The notes: generated by a model from the sequence alone, not told the origin. A stretch of 12,533 nt of DNA from Anaerolineales bacterium (GCA_015484985.1 WFUL01000168.1:1-12533), one strand, 5' to 3'. Positions 1-7,355 are shown, counted from the first letter of the stretch. A program made the numbers and translations.

Positions 1-697
1 GTGGCGGGTGGTCCAGGCCATGCGCGAAGCCGCCCAACGGGTGGGCGTACCCATCGTGACCGGCGACACCAAAGTGGTAGAACGGGGCAAGGGCGACGGG
101 GTGTTCATTACCACCACGGGGGTGGGCGTGATTCCCCCGGGGATTGAAATCTCTCCCCAACGAGCCCGGCCGGGCGATGTGGTGCTCATCAACGGCGCCA
201 TCGGCATTCACGGCATTGCCATCATGGCCGTGCGTGAGGGCCTGGAATTCGAGCGCCCACTGGAAAGCGATTCCGCGCCCCTGCACGACCTGGTGGCCCG
301 TATCCTGGAGGCGGGCGGAGAACACGTCCATGTCCTGCGGGATCCAACGCGCGGGGGCCTGGCCAGCGCGCTCCACGAAATCGCCCGCTCCGCACAGGTG
401 GGCATCGAGCTGGAGGAAGCGGCCATCCCGGTATGGCCCGAAGTGCAGGGGGCCTGTGAACTCCTGGGATTGGACCCGCTTTACGTGGCGAATGAGGGAA
501 AAATGCTGGCCATCATCGCACCCGAGGTAGCAGACGCCGTGCTGGACGCCATGCGGTCCCATCCTCTGGGAAGAGAAGCCGCGCGCATCGGCACGGTGGT
601 GAAAGACCATCCCGGACAGGTCTACCTGCGCACCCGTATCGGGGGGCTCCAGGTGGTCCATATGCTCAGCGGCGAACAACTCCCGCGCATTTGTTGA
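1..697 (+). CDS. hypE: Carbamoyl dehydratase HypE, C-terminal part (5' end outside window)
   Basis: This is hydrogenase maturation protein HypE. It dehydrates the carbamoyl group that HypF places on its C-terminal cysteine, giving the thiocyanate that supplies the CN ligands of the [NiFe] site. The open frame (codons from base 2) runs to the left edge without a stop, so the 231 visible residues are the C-terminal part of a protein of roughly 330-340 residues; the missing part is the first ~100 residues. Recognisable are the AIRS/PurM-like segments VTGDTKVVERGKGDG and DPTRGGLASALHEIA. The diagnostic C-terminus is PRIC, whose cysteine is the last residue before TGA. It lies just upstream of a complete group 3b hydrogenase operon, which fits its role, but a terminator and a fresh promoter separate the two, so it is probably the last gene of a separate hyp operon. 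Identity is very secure. Confidence 0.95.
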   Translation, partial: WRVVQAMREAAQRVGVPIVTGDTKVVERGKGDGVFITTTGVGVIPPGIEISPQRARPGDVVLINGAIGIHGIAIMAVREGLEFERPLESDSAPLHDLVARILEAGGEHVHVLRDPTRGGLASALHEIARSAQVGIELEEAAIPVWPEVQGACELLGLDPLYVANEGKMLAIIAPEVADAVLDAMRSHPLGREAARIGTVVKDHPGQVYLRTRIGGLQVVHMLSGEQLPRIC

Positions 698-730
698 CGA
701 AAAACATGAGCACAGCCAGCATCGCTTACC

Positions 731-775
731 AAAGAAATTGTGCGGGGCTGCTTCACCGCCCCGCACAATTTCTTT
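731..775 (+). terminator. Strong hairpin terminator after hypE
   Basis: A perfect 18-bp inverted repeat (731-748 pairing with 758-775) with a 9-base loop begins 33 bases after the hypE stop. The outer stem is A-rich on the left (AAAGAAATT) and T-rich on the right (AATTTCTTT), with a G+C-rich inner stem, so the transcript ends in a U-rich tract. The symmetry would let it work in both directions. It separates the hyp transcript from the hydrogenase promoter at 800-828. Confidence 0.85.
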
Positions 776-799
776 CTCCCTCCCTCAGATTCCCATTCG

Positions 800-828
800 T
801 TGGACATCTGACAGGAACACGGTATAAT
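800..828 (+). promoter_or_regulatory. Predicted sigma-70 promoter of the hydrogenase operon
   Basis: The -35 box TTGGAC (800-805) and a perfect -10 box TATAAT (823-828) are separated by 17 bases, the ideal spacing. It lies after the hypE terminator and 52 bases upstream of the hydB start, so transcription would begin near 835. No obvious operator palindrome overlaps it. The match to consensus suggests substantial basal transcription; this is inferred from sequence only. Confidence 0.75.
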
Positions 829-880
829 AAAGACGAAAAGGTCTATCATTTGCCTTCTCGTATCACCCAGGGAGGAGAGC

Positions 881-2038
881 ATGCCCTCTTCGACGGCCAA
901 CCCCAAAGCATCCCCCCCACAAATCATCATCAAAAAAACCACCCTGGATGACCTGATTCAGGCCTTGCAACGGGAAGGATATCAAGTCATCGGGCCGGTG
1001 CTCGAACAAGAGGCCATTGTCTACCGGCCCGTTACGCAACTGAAGGACCTGGCCCTGGGGTGGATTGACGTGCAGGAAGCCGGTTCCTACCGGCTGGAGC
1101 GCGACGAAGCCCAACGGTTCTTTGCTTTTACCGTTGGTCCGCAATCCTGGAAGGCCTACCTCTTCCCACCCCGGGAAGAGATCTGGAAGGCGCGGCGCGA
1201 AAACGGCCGGATCCTCATGGAGGAGCCCGAGACGCCCCCTCGCCTAGCCTTTTTGGGCGTACGGGCCTGCGAACTGGCGGCCATCCACGTACAGGACCGC
1301 ATCTTTCTCCAGGGACCCTATGTACAACCGCGTTATGCCCGTCGCCGTGAGGCCGTTTTCATCATTGCAGTCCAATGTACACGGGCAGGGAATACCTGCT
1401 TCTGCGTTTCCATGGGTACCGGTCCCCATGTGCGGGAAGGGTACGACCTGGCCCTCACGGAATTGGAGGACACCTTTCTCGTCCACATCGGCTCAGAAAA
1501 AGGCGCGGCGTTGATGGCCGAAATTCCCCACCGAGAGGCGACCCAGGAGGAAGTGGCCGAAGCCACGCGCCGGGTGGACGCCGCGGCTGCATCCATGGGG
1601 CGCACCATGGACACCACCGAACTGCCGGAACTCATGCGACAAAGTCTGGAAAGTCCCCACTGGGAAGAGGTTGGAAAACGCTGTCTGGCCTGTGCCAACT
1701 GCACTCTGGTGTGCCCCACGTGCTTCTGCTTCACGCTGGAGGATGTCACCGACCTCACGGGCCAGGAGGCGGTGCGCGTTCGCCTCTGGGATTCCTGCTT
1801 CAACCAGGAATTCACCTACACCGCGGGGCGGCCCATCCGGGTCTCCATCGCCTCTCGCTATCGCCAATGGCTCACCCATAAACTGGGATGGTGGGTGGAG
1901 CAGTTCGGCGTCCTGGGATGCGTGGGATGCGGCCGATGCATCACCTGGTGTCCGGTGGGGATTGACCTCACCGCCGAAGTCCAGACGCTGCGTCACATGT
2001 ACGGGCGGGCGTCTTCACCGGCTACCGTTTCCCGATAG
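881..2038 (+). CDS. hydB: Group 3b [NiFe]-hydrogenase (sulfhydrogenase) beta subunit, 4Fe-4S dicluster protein
   Basis: This is the electron-transfer beta subunit of a cytoplasmic NAD(P)-linked hydrogenase, related to Pyrococcus HydB and to anaerobic sulfite reductase AsrA. The 385-residue protein has a long N-terminal family domain with GVRACELAAI (~127-136) and a Cys-rich stretch RAGNTCFCVSMG. Two ferredoxin-type clusters follow in the C-terminal third: C268-x2-C271-x2-C274-x3-C278-P, with further cysteines at 281 and 283, and C347-x2-C350-x2-C353-x3-C357-P. The ATG at 881 has a strong GGAGG site (871-875). It is the first gene of the operon, behind the promoter at 800-828. Its place ahead of gamma, delta and alpha matches the hydBGDA order. 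In vivo partners (polysulfide, ferredoxin or only the gamma subunit) cannot be read from sequence. Confidence 0.93.
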   Translation: MPSSTANPKASPPQIIIKKTTLDDLIQALQREGYQVIGPVLEQEAIVYRPVTQLKDLALGWIDVQEAGSYRLERDEAQRFFAFTVGPQSWKAYLFPPREEIWKARRENGRILMEEPETPPRLAFLGVRACELAAIHVQDRIFLQGPYVQPRYARRREAVFIIAVQCTRAGNTCFCVSMGTGPHVREGYDLALTELEDTFLVHIGSEKGAALMAEIPHREATQEEVAEATRRVDAAAASMGRTMDTTELPELMRQSLESPHWEEVGKRCLACANCTLVCPTCFCFTLEDVTDLTGQEAVRVRLWDSCFNQEFTYTAGRPIRVSIASRYRQWLTHKLGWWVEQFGVLGCVGCGRCITWCPVGIDLTAEVQTLRHMYGRASSPATVSR

Positions 2039-2093
2039 GCTATGGAATGCCTGACGCCCGTCCCCACTCAACAGATGCCGGTCCTTGATACAT

Positions 2094-2102
2094 GGAGGTG
2101 GG
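2094..2102 (+). promoter_or_regulatory. Ribosome binding site fixing the start of the cNMP-domain gene
   Basis: GGAGGTGGG lies six bases before the ATG at 2106. It lies downstream of the alternative TTG at 2085, which has no such site, so the shorter reading of 161 residues is preferred. Confidence 0.75.
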
Positions 2103-2105
2103 ACC

Positions 2106-2591
2106 ATGGCCAGACCAACTGAAGACGAACGACGGATTTTCGAGCTCTTACGGCGTCACCCGTTCACCCGTGCGTTACCTGAAAACCATCTGCAACGCCT
2201 GGCCAGTATTGCTTCTGTGTGTCAGTTGCAACCAGGTGATTATCTCCTTCGAGAAGGCCGTCCGGTCGACGCCTTCTATTTGTTGCTTTCGGGACGGGTT
2301 GGGGTCGAGGTCTATCAACCCGACCGAGGGGTAATACCCTTACAGACCCTGAGCCGCGGCGATGCTGTAGGATGGTCATGGGCACTTCCCCCTTACCGGG
2401 CGACCTTTGACATTCGCGTCCTGGAACCCACCGAAGCCATCTGTCTTCCCGCGTCGGAATTGCGCCAACTCATGCACGACGACCCAGTCCTTGCGGTCAG
2501 TATTCTCAAAAAACTGCTGAGCATGGTGGCCTCGCGAATCCAGGCGACCCGGCTTCAATTGTTGGACATGTACCATCGGGAAAACCCTTAG
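2106..2591 (+). CDS. Small stand-alone cyclic nucleotide-binding-domain protein inside the hydrogenase operon
   Basis: This 161-residue protein has one Crp/Fnr-like beta-barrel domain (about residues 20-115) and a C-terminal helix (about 118-155). The cues are the QPGDYLLREGRPVDAFYLLLSGRV barrel core (about 42-65) and RGDAVGWSWALPPYR (84-98), where the phosphate-binding cassette should be. No helix-turn-helix follows, so it is not a normal DNA-binding regulator. The usual GE of the cassette is replaced by GW (89-90), although an Arg (98) is kept, so the ligand may not be cAMP. It sits 67 bases after hydB and 40 before hydG on the same strand, within one operon, which suggests an accessory or allosteric role on the hydrogenase, or redox/ligand sensing. 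That role is inference. The start was chosen at 2106 on the GGAGGTGGG site. Confidence 0.85.
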   Translation: MARPTEDERRIFELLRRHPFTRALPENHLQRLASIASVCQLQPGDYLLREGRPVDAFYLLLSGRVGVEVYQPDRGVIPLQTLSRGDAVGWSWALPPYRATFDIRVLEPTEAICLPASELRQLMHDDPVLAVSILKKLLSMVASRIQATRLQLLDMYHRENP

Positions 2592-2631
2592 TTCCCCTCG
2601 CACACGGACCTATCCCCTTGAGGAGGAGGGT

Positions 2632-3501
2632 ATGAACCATTCCCCGGTACCTCATCCAGCGCTCTCAATGCCCACCCAAGGAACGTTTCCTCTCTTCTTT
2701 CGGGTGGTTCGCCGTCAACGGGAGACCCCCGATACCTACACTCTCTGGCTGGAACCGCCTGCGGGCACGCCTTTCGCCTTTCAGCCCGGTCAGTTTAACA
2801 TGCTGTACGTCTTCGGTGTCGGGGAAGTGCCTATCTCCATCAGCGGCCCCGCACACGACCCCATCCCCGTTGTCCACACCATACGGGCCGTGGGCGCGGT
2901 CACCCGTGCCCTGGTTAACCTGAAACCGGGCGACCTGGTGGGCGTGCGCGGTCCCTTCGGTACCTCCTGGCCCCTGGAACAGGCCCAGGGGAAGGACGTG
3001 GTGATTGTGGCCGGTGGTATTGGGCTTGCTCCCCTCCGTCCCGCCCTGTATCACCTCCTCCACCATCGGGAGGCATACAACCAAGTGGTACTGCTTTACG
3101 GGGCTCGCACGCCGCGTGACCTGCTTTACCGTCGGGAACTGGAGCGCTGGCGCGGCCGGTTTGACATGGAAGTCCTCGTCACCGTGGACCGAGGCCCCCG
3201 GGAGTGGCGAGGACATGTCGGCGTAGTGACCACCCTCTTCGACCTGGCCGAACCCTTCTTCCAGCCCGCGAACACCGTGGCCCTGGTCTGTGGCCCGGAA
3301 ATCATGATGCGTTACACCGCGCGAGAACTCCTGCGTCGGGGAGTCCCTGAGGAACACATCTACGTTTCTCTGGAGCGCAACATGAAGTGCGGTCAGGGGT
3401 TCTGCGGACACTGTCAGTTTGGTCCTCTTTTCATCTGTAAGGATGGGGCGGTTTTCCCCTATCCCCAGGTGGCCCATCTCATGACCTTGCGAGAAGTTTG
3501 A
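2632..3501 (+). CDS. hydG: Group 3b hydrogenase gamma subunit, FAD/NAD(P)H-binding with a 2Fe-2S cluster
   Basis: This is the diaphorase subunit that exchanges electrons between NAD(P)H and the hydrogenase core, from the ferredoxin-NADP reductase / dihydroorotate dehydrogenase PyrK-like family. In its 289 residues, an FAD-binding barrel shows QPGQFNMLYVFGVGEVPISIS (51-71). The NAD(P) domain has the glycine-rich GGIGLAPLRP (128-137) and a CGPEIMM segment. The C-terminal 2Fe-2S site is C253-x4-C258-x2-C261-x7-C269. All expected ligands are present and the length is normal for the family. The ATG at 2632 follows a very strong GAGGAGGAGGG site. Its stop overlaps the region just before hydD, 20 bases apart. 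NADP is the usual cofactor in group 3b, but the specificity is not demonstrated here. Confidence 0.95.
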   Translation: MNHSPVPHPALSMPTQGTFPLFFRVVRRQRETPDTYTLWLEPPAGTPFAFQPGQFNMLYVFGVGEVPISISGPAHDPIPVVHTIRAVGAVTRALVNLKPGDLVGVRGPFGTSWPLEQAQGKDVVIVAGGIGLAPLRPALYHLLHHREAYNQVVLLYGARTPRDLLYRRELERWRGRFDMEVLVTVDRGPREWRGHVGVVTTLFDLAEPFFQPANTVALVCGPEIMMRYTARELLRRGVPEEHIYVSLERNMKCGQGFCGHCQFGPLFICKDGAVFPYPQVAHLMTLREV

Positions 3502-3508
3502 CGGAAGC

Positions 3509-3513
3509 GGAGG
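3509..3513 (+). promoter_or_regulatory. Ribosome binding site fixing the hydD start
   Basis: GGAGG eight bases before the ATG at 3522 supports that start over the in-frame TTG at 3498, which overlaps the hydG stop codon. Confidence 0.7.
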
Positions 3514-3521
3514 CCGATTCC

Positions 3522-4325
3522 ATGGCGAAAGGAACCCGGAAACCTAAACTGGCCGTATGGAAATTCACCTCATGCGACGGGTGCCAGTTGACCTTGCTGG
3601 ACCTGGAGGAACACCTGCTGGCCATCGCCGACCGGGTGGACATCGCGTATTTCCTGGAAGCCTCTCGGGCTACGGTACGGGGGCCTTACGACATCTCCCT
3701 GGTCGAAGGCAGCATCTCCACACCCCATGAAGAAGAACTCATCCGCAAGGTGCGCAAGCAGAGCCGGTTCCTGGTGGCCATCGGCGCCTGCGCCACGGCC
3801 GGCGGCATTCAGGCCCTGCGGAATTTCGCCCACGTGCGGGATTTCATCCAACTCGTCTACGCCCATCCCGAATACATCCGTACCCTGGCCCAGGTGCGCC
3901 CCATCGCCGACGTGGTTCCCGTAGACTTTGAACTCCGCGGGTGCCCCATCAGCCGGGAACAACTCCTCGAACTCCTCAGCGCGTACCTCCATGGCCGCCG
4001 TCCCCGCATCCCCCGCCATAGCGTGTGCATGGAGTGCAAGCGTCGAGGGACGGTGTGCATCATGGTCGCCCGGGGCGTGCCCTGTCTGGGACCCGTGACC
4101 CAGGCCGGGTGCAACGCGCTCTGTCCCTCCTACGCGCGGGGATGCTTTGGCTGCTTTGGCCCCATGGATTCGGCCAATCCCCTGTCCCTGGGTCGTCGCC
4201 TGGAAGACCTGGGGTTGAGTCGGGAAGACATCGTGCGAGTGTACCGCACCTTCAACGCTTACGCATCCGCCTTCCGCGAAGGGAGTGAAACCTATGAACA
4301 GGTCCGAGGGCACACGCGTCATTAA
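3522..4325 (+). CDS. hydD: Group 3b [NiFe]-hydrogenase small (delta) subunit
   Basis: This is the small electron-transfer subunit that pairs with the Ni-Fe large subunit in the cytoplasm. The 267-residue protein has no twin-arginine signal, as expected for group 3. The proximal 4Fe-4S cluster ligands are visible: C18 and C21 in TSCDGCQLTLLDLE, C90 in GACATAGG and C141 in RGCPIS. A C-terminal cysteine-rich part from 169 to 211 (C169, C172, C179, C188, C197, C201, C208, C211) supplies eight more cysteines, enough for medial and distal 4Fe-4S clusters. It is the F420-non-reducing/sulfhydrogenase delta type of small subunit. The last 32 bases overlap hydA, so the two are probably translationally coupled and made in equal amounts. 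Confidence 0.95.
   Translation: MAKGTRKPKLAVWKFTSCDGCQLTLLDLEEHLLAIADRVDIAYFLEASRATVRGPYDISLVEGSISTPHEEELIRKVRKQSRFLVAIGACATAGGIQALRNFAHVRDFIQLVYAHPEYIRTLAQVRPIADVVPVDFELRGCPISREQLLELLSAYLHGRRPRIPRHSVCMECKRRGTVCIMVARGVPCLGPVTQAGCNALCPSYARGCFGCFGPMDSANPLSLGRRLEDLGLSREDIVRVYRTFNAYASAFREGSETYEQVRGHTRH
4281..4285 (+). promoter_or_regulatory. Ribosome binding site fixing the hydA start
   Basis: GGGAG inside the 3' end of hydD lies eight bases before the ATG at 4294. The alternative GTG at 4285 would overlap the site, so 4294 is preferred. Confidence 0.65.
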
Positions 4326-5607
4326 AGTCGACTACCTGGCCCGCGTGGAGGGGGAAGGGGCCTTATACATCCGTGCCCGACGCGGGCGCGTGGTGGATTT
4401 GCGGCTGGAAATCTTCGAGCCTCCCCGGTTCTTTGAGGCCTTCCTGCGGGGACGGCATTACACCGAAGCGCCGGACATCACCGCACGCATTTGTGGCATC
4501 TGTCCCGTGGCCTATCAAATGAGTGCCTGCCAGGCCATGGAAAACATCCTGGGGCTCTCCGTCACCGGTCCCCTGCGGGACTTGCGCCGCATGCTCTACG
4601 CGGGAGAATGGATTGAAAGCCACGTCCTGCACATTGCCATGCTCCACGCCCCCGACTTTCTGGGCTACCAGAGTGCCCTGGAAATGGCCGGGGATTACCG
4701 AGAGCAGGTGGAATTGAGCCTGCGCCTGAAGCGTCTGGGGAACGACCTGGTGACCTTCGTGGGCGGTCGGGAAATCCATCCCATCAACGTTCGGGTCGGG
4801 GGATTCTATTCTGTGCCCCGGACCGAGGAAATGCGGGCCTGGAAGCCCCGTCTGGAACAGGGGCTGGAATGGGCCGTGGCCCTATTCCGATGGGTAATGG
4901 GCTTCGACTTCCCCGATTTCGAACAGGACTACGAATTCGTGGCCCTTCGTCACGCCGAGGAATACGCCATCCTGGAAGGCCGGCTGGTTTCCAGCAAAGG
5001 GATTGACGTGGCCATTGAGGACTTCGACCAGGTCTTCGAGGAGTACCAGGTCCCCCACTCCAATGCCCTTCACCTCCGGGTGCGGGAGAGGGGTGCTTAC
5101 ATGGTGGGGCCCCTGGCCCGCCTCAACCTCAACCACGACCGCCTCACGCCCCTGGCCCGGGAGTTGCTCCAGGAAGTCCCGCATCCCCTCCCCTGGCGAA
5201 ACCCCTTCATGAGCATCCTGGCCCGGGCCATTGAAGTGGTCCACGCGCTGGAAGTCGCGCTGGAGGTGGTGGAAACGTACGAGACCCCCGAGGCTCCGTA
5301 TCGAGAAGTCCCGGTGCGCGCCGGCACCGGGCACGGATGCACCGAAGCTCCTCGGGGCATCCTGTACCATCGCTACACCATTGATGGAAAAGGCATCATC
5401 CAGGATGCCCGCATCGTCCCGCCCACCACCCAGAACCTGCACCAGATGGAACAGGACTTGTGGCAGTTCGCGCCCCAAGTGCTCCAACTCCCCAAGGACC
5501 GGGCCACGTGGTTGTGCGAGCAGGCCATTCGCAATTACGACCCCTGCATCTCGTGTGCCACGCATTTCCTGAAAATCCACGTGGAGCATGAACCCGACAC
5601 GGCATGA
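4294..5607 (+). CDS. hydA: Group 3b [NiFe]-hydrogenase large (alpha) catalytic subunit
   Basis: This is the catalytic subunit holding the Ni-Fe(CN)2CO site that interconverts H2 with protons and electrons. The precursor is 437 residues. Its two nickel-binding motifs are intact: RICGIC at 65-70 (C67, C70) and DPCISCATH near the C-terminus (C418, C421, H424). The residues after H424 form a 13-residue tail that the maturation protease would be expected to remove between H424 and F425 after nickel insertion; the exact site is inferred from the family. The C-x2-C spacing and the absence of any signal fit a soluble group 3 enzyme. It overlaps hydD by 32 bases upstream and the protease gene by 20 bases downstream, a tightly coupled arrangement. 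Confidence 0.96.
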   Translation: MNRSEGTRVIKVDYLARVEGEGALYIRARRGRVVDLRLEIFEPPRFFEAFLRGRHYTEAPDITARICGICPVAYQMSACQAMENILGLSVTGPLRDLRRMLYAGEWIESHVLHIAMLHAPDFLGYQSALEMAGDYREQVELSLRLKRLGNDLVTFVGGREIHPINVRVGGFYSVPRTEEMRAWKPRLEQGLEWAVALFRWVMGFDFPDFEQDYEFVALRHAEEYAILEGRLVSSKGIDVAIEDFDQVFEEYQVPHSNALHLRVRERGAYMVGPLARLNLNHDRLTPLARELLQEVPHPLPWRNPFMSILARAIEVVHALEVALEVVETYETPEAPYREVPVRAGTGHGCTEAPRGILYHRYTIDGKGIIQDARIVPPTTQNLHQMEQDLWQFAPQVLQLPKDRATWLCEQAIRNYDPCISCATHFLKIHVEHEPDTA

Positions 5608-6118
5608 GGCGAATCCGGCCCCCGGGGAACCGCCAGCGCCAAAGGTTCTGGTGCTGGGATTGGGCAACCGGATGCGCCGGGACGACGGACTGGGCCTCCT
5701 GGCCCTGCGCCGGCTGCGGGAGCGCCATGCCTGGCCCGAGGCGGTGACTTTTGTGGAGGGCGGCACCGGTGGCCTGGCCTTACTCCATCTCCTGGAGGGC
5801 AAAAGCCATCTCCTGGTGCTGGATGCCATCCAGGCGCCCCATCCCCCGGGCACCCTCGTCCAGGCCACCATCCAGGACCTGGAGCCCATCCAAGAACGTC
5901 CCCTGTCGGTACATCAACTGACGGGCGAGGACCTGTTGCGGTGGGCCCAGGCTCTGGACCTCCTCCCCAGGAACCATCTCCTCTTGGGTCTGGTCCCGGC
6001 CTCGGTGGAGATGGGAGAGGGTTTGAGTCCCCCGGTGGCGGCCAGCCTGGAGAACCTGGTCACCGCCGCGACCCGGATTCTGGAACGATGGCTGGCGGTA
6101 CCGCCCAAACCGGCTTGA
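5588..6118 (+). CDS. [NiFe]-hydrogenase C-terminal maturation protease (HycI/HyaD/HybD family)
   Basis: This is a nickel-dependent endopeptidase that cuts the C-terminal tail of the hydrogenase large subunit once nickel is in place. The 176-residue protein has the family core VLVLGLGNRMRRDDGLG (20-36). By comparison with E. coli HybD (Glu16, Asp62, His93), the metal ligands should be D33, D79 (LVLDAI) and H109 (LSVHQLTGEDLL); all three are present. An extra Pro-rich stretch of about 18 residues precedes the core strand. It begins inside the last codons of hydA (20-base overlap) with a short GGAG just upstream, so it is probably made with its substrate. The specific family member name is not certain, so no symbol is given. 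Confidence 0.93.
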   Translation: MNPTRHEANPAPGEPPAPKVLVLGLGNRMRRDDGLGLLALRRLRERHAWPEAVTFVEGGTGGLALLHLLEGKSHLLVLDAIQAPHPPGTLVQATIQDLEPIQERPLSVHQLTGEDLLRWAQALDLLPRNHLLLGLVPASVEMGEGLSPPVAASLENLVTAATRILERWLAVPPKPA

Positions 6119-6132
6119 GGGAAGGGAGAGGA

Positions 6133-6168
6133 AATTGATGCAGCGGCGGCTTCGCCGCTGCATCAATT
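6133..6168 (+). terminator. Hairpin terminator between the protease gene and hypA
   Basis: A perfect 16-bp stem (6133-6148 with 6153-6168) closes on a GCTT tetraloop 14 bases after the protease stop. The right arm ends in AATT and is followed by GATTTTGCTTT, giving a broken U-rich tail. hypA starts only 28 bases further on with no clear promoter of its own, so the element may only reduce transcription into hypA rather than end it. Confidence 0.7.
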
Positions 6169-6195
6169 GATTTTGCTTTCTGGGGAATGTGCCAG

Positions 6196-6549
6196 ATGCA
6201 TGAACTGCCCATCACCCAACGGCTCTTGGAGATGGTTCTGGAAGTTGCCCGCCAGCACCGTGCTCGTCGGGTGCGCGTCGTGCATTTGGTCATTGGGGAG
6301 ATGACGGGGTACGTGGATGAAGCCGTCCAGTTCTATTTCGACATCCTCAGCCGGGGGACCCTGGCCGAAGGTGCACGCCTGCGCATCCATCGGGAACCCG
6401 GTCAGGCTCGCTGCCTGAGTTGCGGTCACACCTTCCCCGTGGCGCCCCCCTTACCTTTGGGCTGCCCCCAATGCAAAAGCCCCCGCCTGGAAATCACCGG
6501 CGGGGACGCATGTCGTCTAGAAGCCGTTGAACTCGACGACACCCCTTGA
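6196..6549 (+). CDS. hypA: Hydrogenase nickel incorporation protein HypA
   Basis: HypA is a small metallochaperone that, with HypB, delivers nickel to the large-subunit precursor. The 117-residue protein begins MHEL, with the nickel-binding His2 next to Glu3, and carries the structural zinc site C73-x2-C76 (RCLSC) and C90-x2-C93 (CPQC). The length matches the family. The start at 6196 is preferred over the in-frame ATG at 6187 because it places His at position 2 and leaves nine bases after TGGGGA (6181-6186). It follows the hydrogenase structural genes but is separated by a hairpin. The other hyp genes are not here, apart from hypE at the other end of the block. It is the last gene on this strand before the convergent liv operon. 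Confidence 0.94.
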   Translation: MHELPITQRLLEMVLEVARQHRARRVRVVHLVIGEMTGYVDEAVQFYFDILSRGTLAEGARLRIHREPGQARCLSCGHTFPVAPPLPLGCPQCKSPRLEITGGDACRLEAVELDDTP

Positions 6550-6582
6550 AAGAGAAACCTGCCCCCTAAAGTTTTCCCAACA

Positions 6583-6614
6583 ACGACCGACGAACGACGA
6601 ATGACGACCGACGG
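6583..6614. repeat. Heptanucleotide tandem repeat at the convergent junction
   Basis: Four 7-bp units, ACGACCG, ACGAACG, ACGAATG and ACGACCG (6583-6610), are followed by a partial unit ACGG (6611-6614). The consensus is ACGA(A/C)(C/T)G. The array fills the gap between hypA and livF and abuts the livF stop codon. Short heptamer arrays are known from several bacterial groups, including cyanobacteria; I cannot tell the copy number elsewhere in this genome. Confidence 0.8.
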
Positions 6615-7355
6615 TTAAATCCAAAACGCCTTCTTCAAATCGGCCACGATTTCCTCCACCGGGCCCTCGGTTTTGTTGCGGCCCAGGTCGAGGATGTACA
6701 CGTAATCCGCGATGCGCAAGGCATGTCGGATTTCCTGGTCCACCAGGATAATCGTCTTGCCCTCCCGGTCCCGCAGGTCCCGGAGCATCTGATAGACCTC
6801 ACGCTTGAGCAGTTTGGCCAGACCCGCAGTGGGCTCATCCACCAGGATGACGTCGGGGTCGGTCATCAAGGTACGGGCCAGTTCGACCATGCGCTGCTGA
6901 CCGCCCGAAAGTTCCCCCGCGGGCTGTTTGCGTTTCTCCCGCAAAATGGGAAAGCGCTCGAAGTTTTCCTCCAGTTTCCGACGCAAACGCTCCTTGTCGT
7001 TGCGGAAGGTCCACCCGCCCAGAAGGATGTTCTCTTCCACACTCATCCAGCGGAAAATGCTCATATGTTGGGGGATGTAGGCCAGGCCCAGACGGATGCG
7101 CTCGTGAGTGGGCACTCCCAGGATACTCTGGCCCTTGAGACGCACGTCCCCTCGATTCGGTTTCAAGAAACCGAAGATGGCCTTGAGCAGCGTTGATTTG
7201 CCTACACCGTTGGCGCCCAAAATCGTGGTGATTTTGCCCCGTTCGGCGTACATATGGACGCCCTGCAGAATGTTCAGGTCCTTGTAGTAGCCCACATACA
7301 GGTCTTCGACTTCCAGGATGAAATCACCTGAACGCTTGTGGCCATTGGTGGTCAT
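6615..7355 (-). CDS. livF: Branched-chain amino acid ABC transporter ATP-binding protein LivF
   Basis: This is one of the two ATPases of a LIV/HAAT-type importer; it pairs with LivG on the cytoplasmic face. In its 246 residues it has Walker A GANGVGKST (47-55), the Q-loop at PQ (95-96), signature LSGGQQ (149-154), Walker B VILVDEP (169-175) and an H-loop region LVDQEIRHAL. LivF proteins usually have EQN rather than a clear switch histidine there, so the lack of an obvious His is not a defect. The GWT stretch near 114-116 and overall spacing fit LivF better than LivG. Its ATG shares four bases (ATGA) with the stop of hepT. Its strong GGGGAGG site (7361-7367) lies inside the last codons of hepT, so livF depends on an mRNA carrying the toxin-antitoxin pair. 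Confidence 0.93.
   Translation of the reverse strand: MTTNGHKRSGDFILEVEDLYVGYYKDLNILQGVHMYAERGKITTILGANGVGKSTLLKAIFGFLKPNRGDVRLKGQSILGVPTHERIRLGLAYIPQHMSIFRWMSVEENILLGGWTFRNDKERLRRKLEENFERFPILREKRKQPAGELSGGQQRMVELARTLMTDPDVILVDEPTAGLAKLLKREVYQMLRDLRDREGKTIILVDQEIRHALRIADYVYILDLGRNKTEGPVEEIVADLKKAFWI

Noticed and set aside
2665..3477. 270-codon open frame on the minus strand opposite hydG
   Set aside because: hydG has all FAD, NAD(P) and 2Fe-2S motifs; the reverse frame has none.
4882..5889. 335-codon open frame on the minus strand opposite hydA and the protease gene
   Set aside because: It is low in complexity, Arg/Ser-rich, crosses the boundary of two real genes and has no family match that I recognise.
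6187..6195. Earlier hypA start giving MCQMHEL
   Set aside because: It leaves no spacer after TGGGGA and displaces the nickel-binding His from position 2; 6196 fits both.
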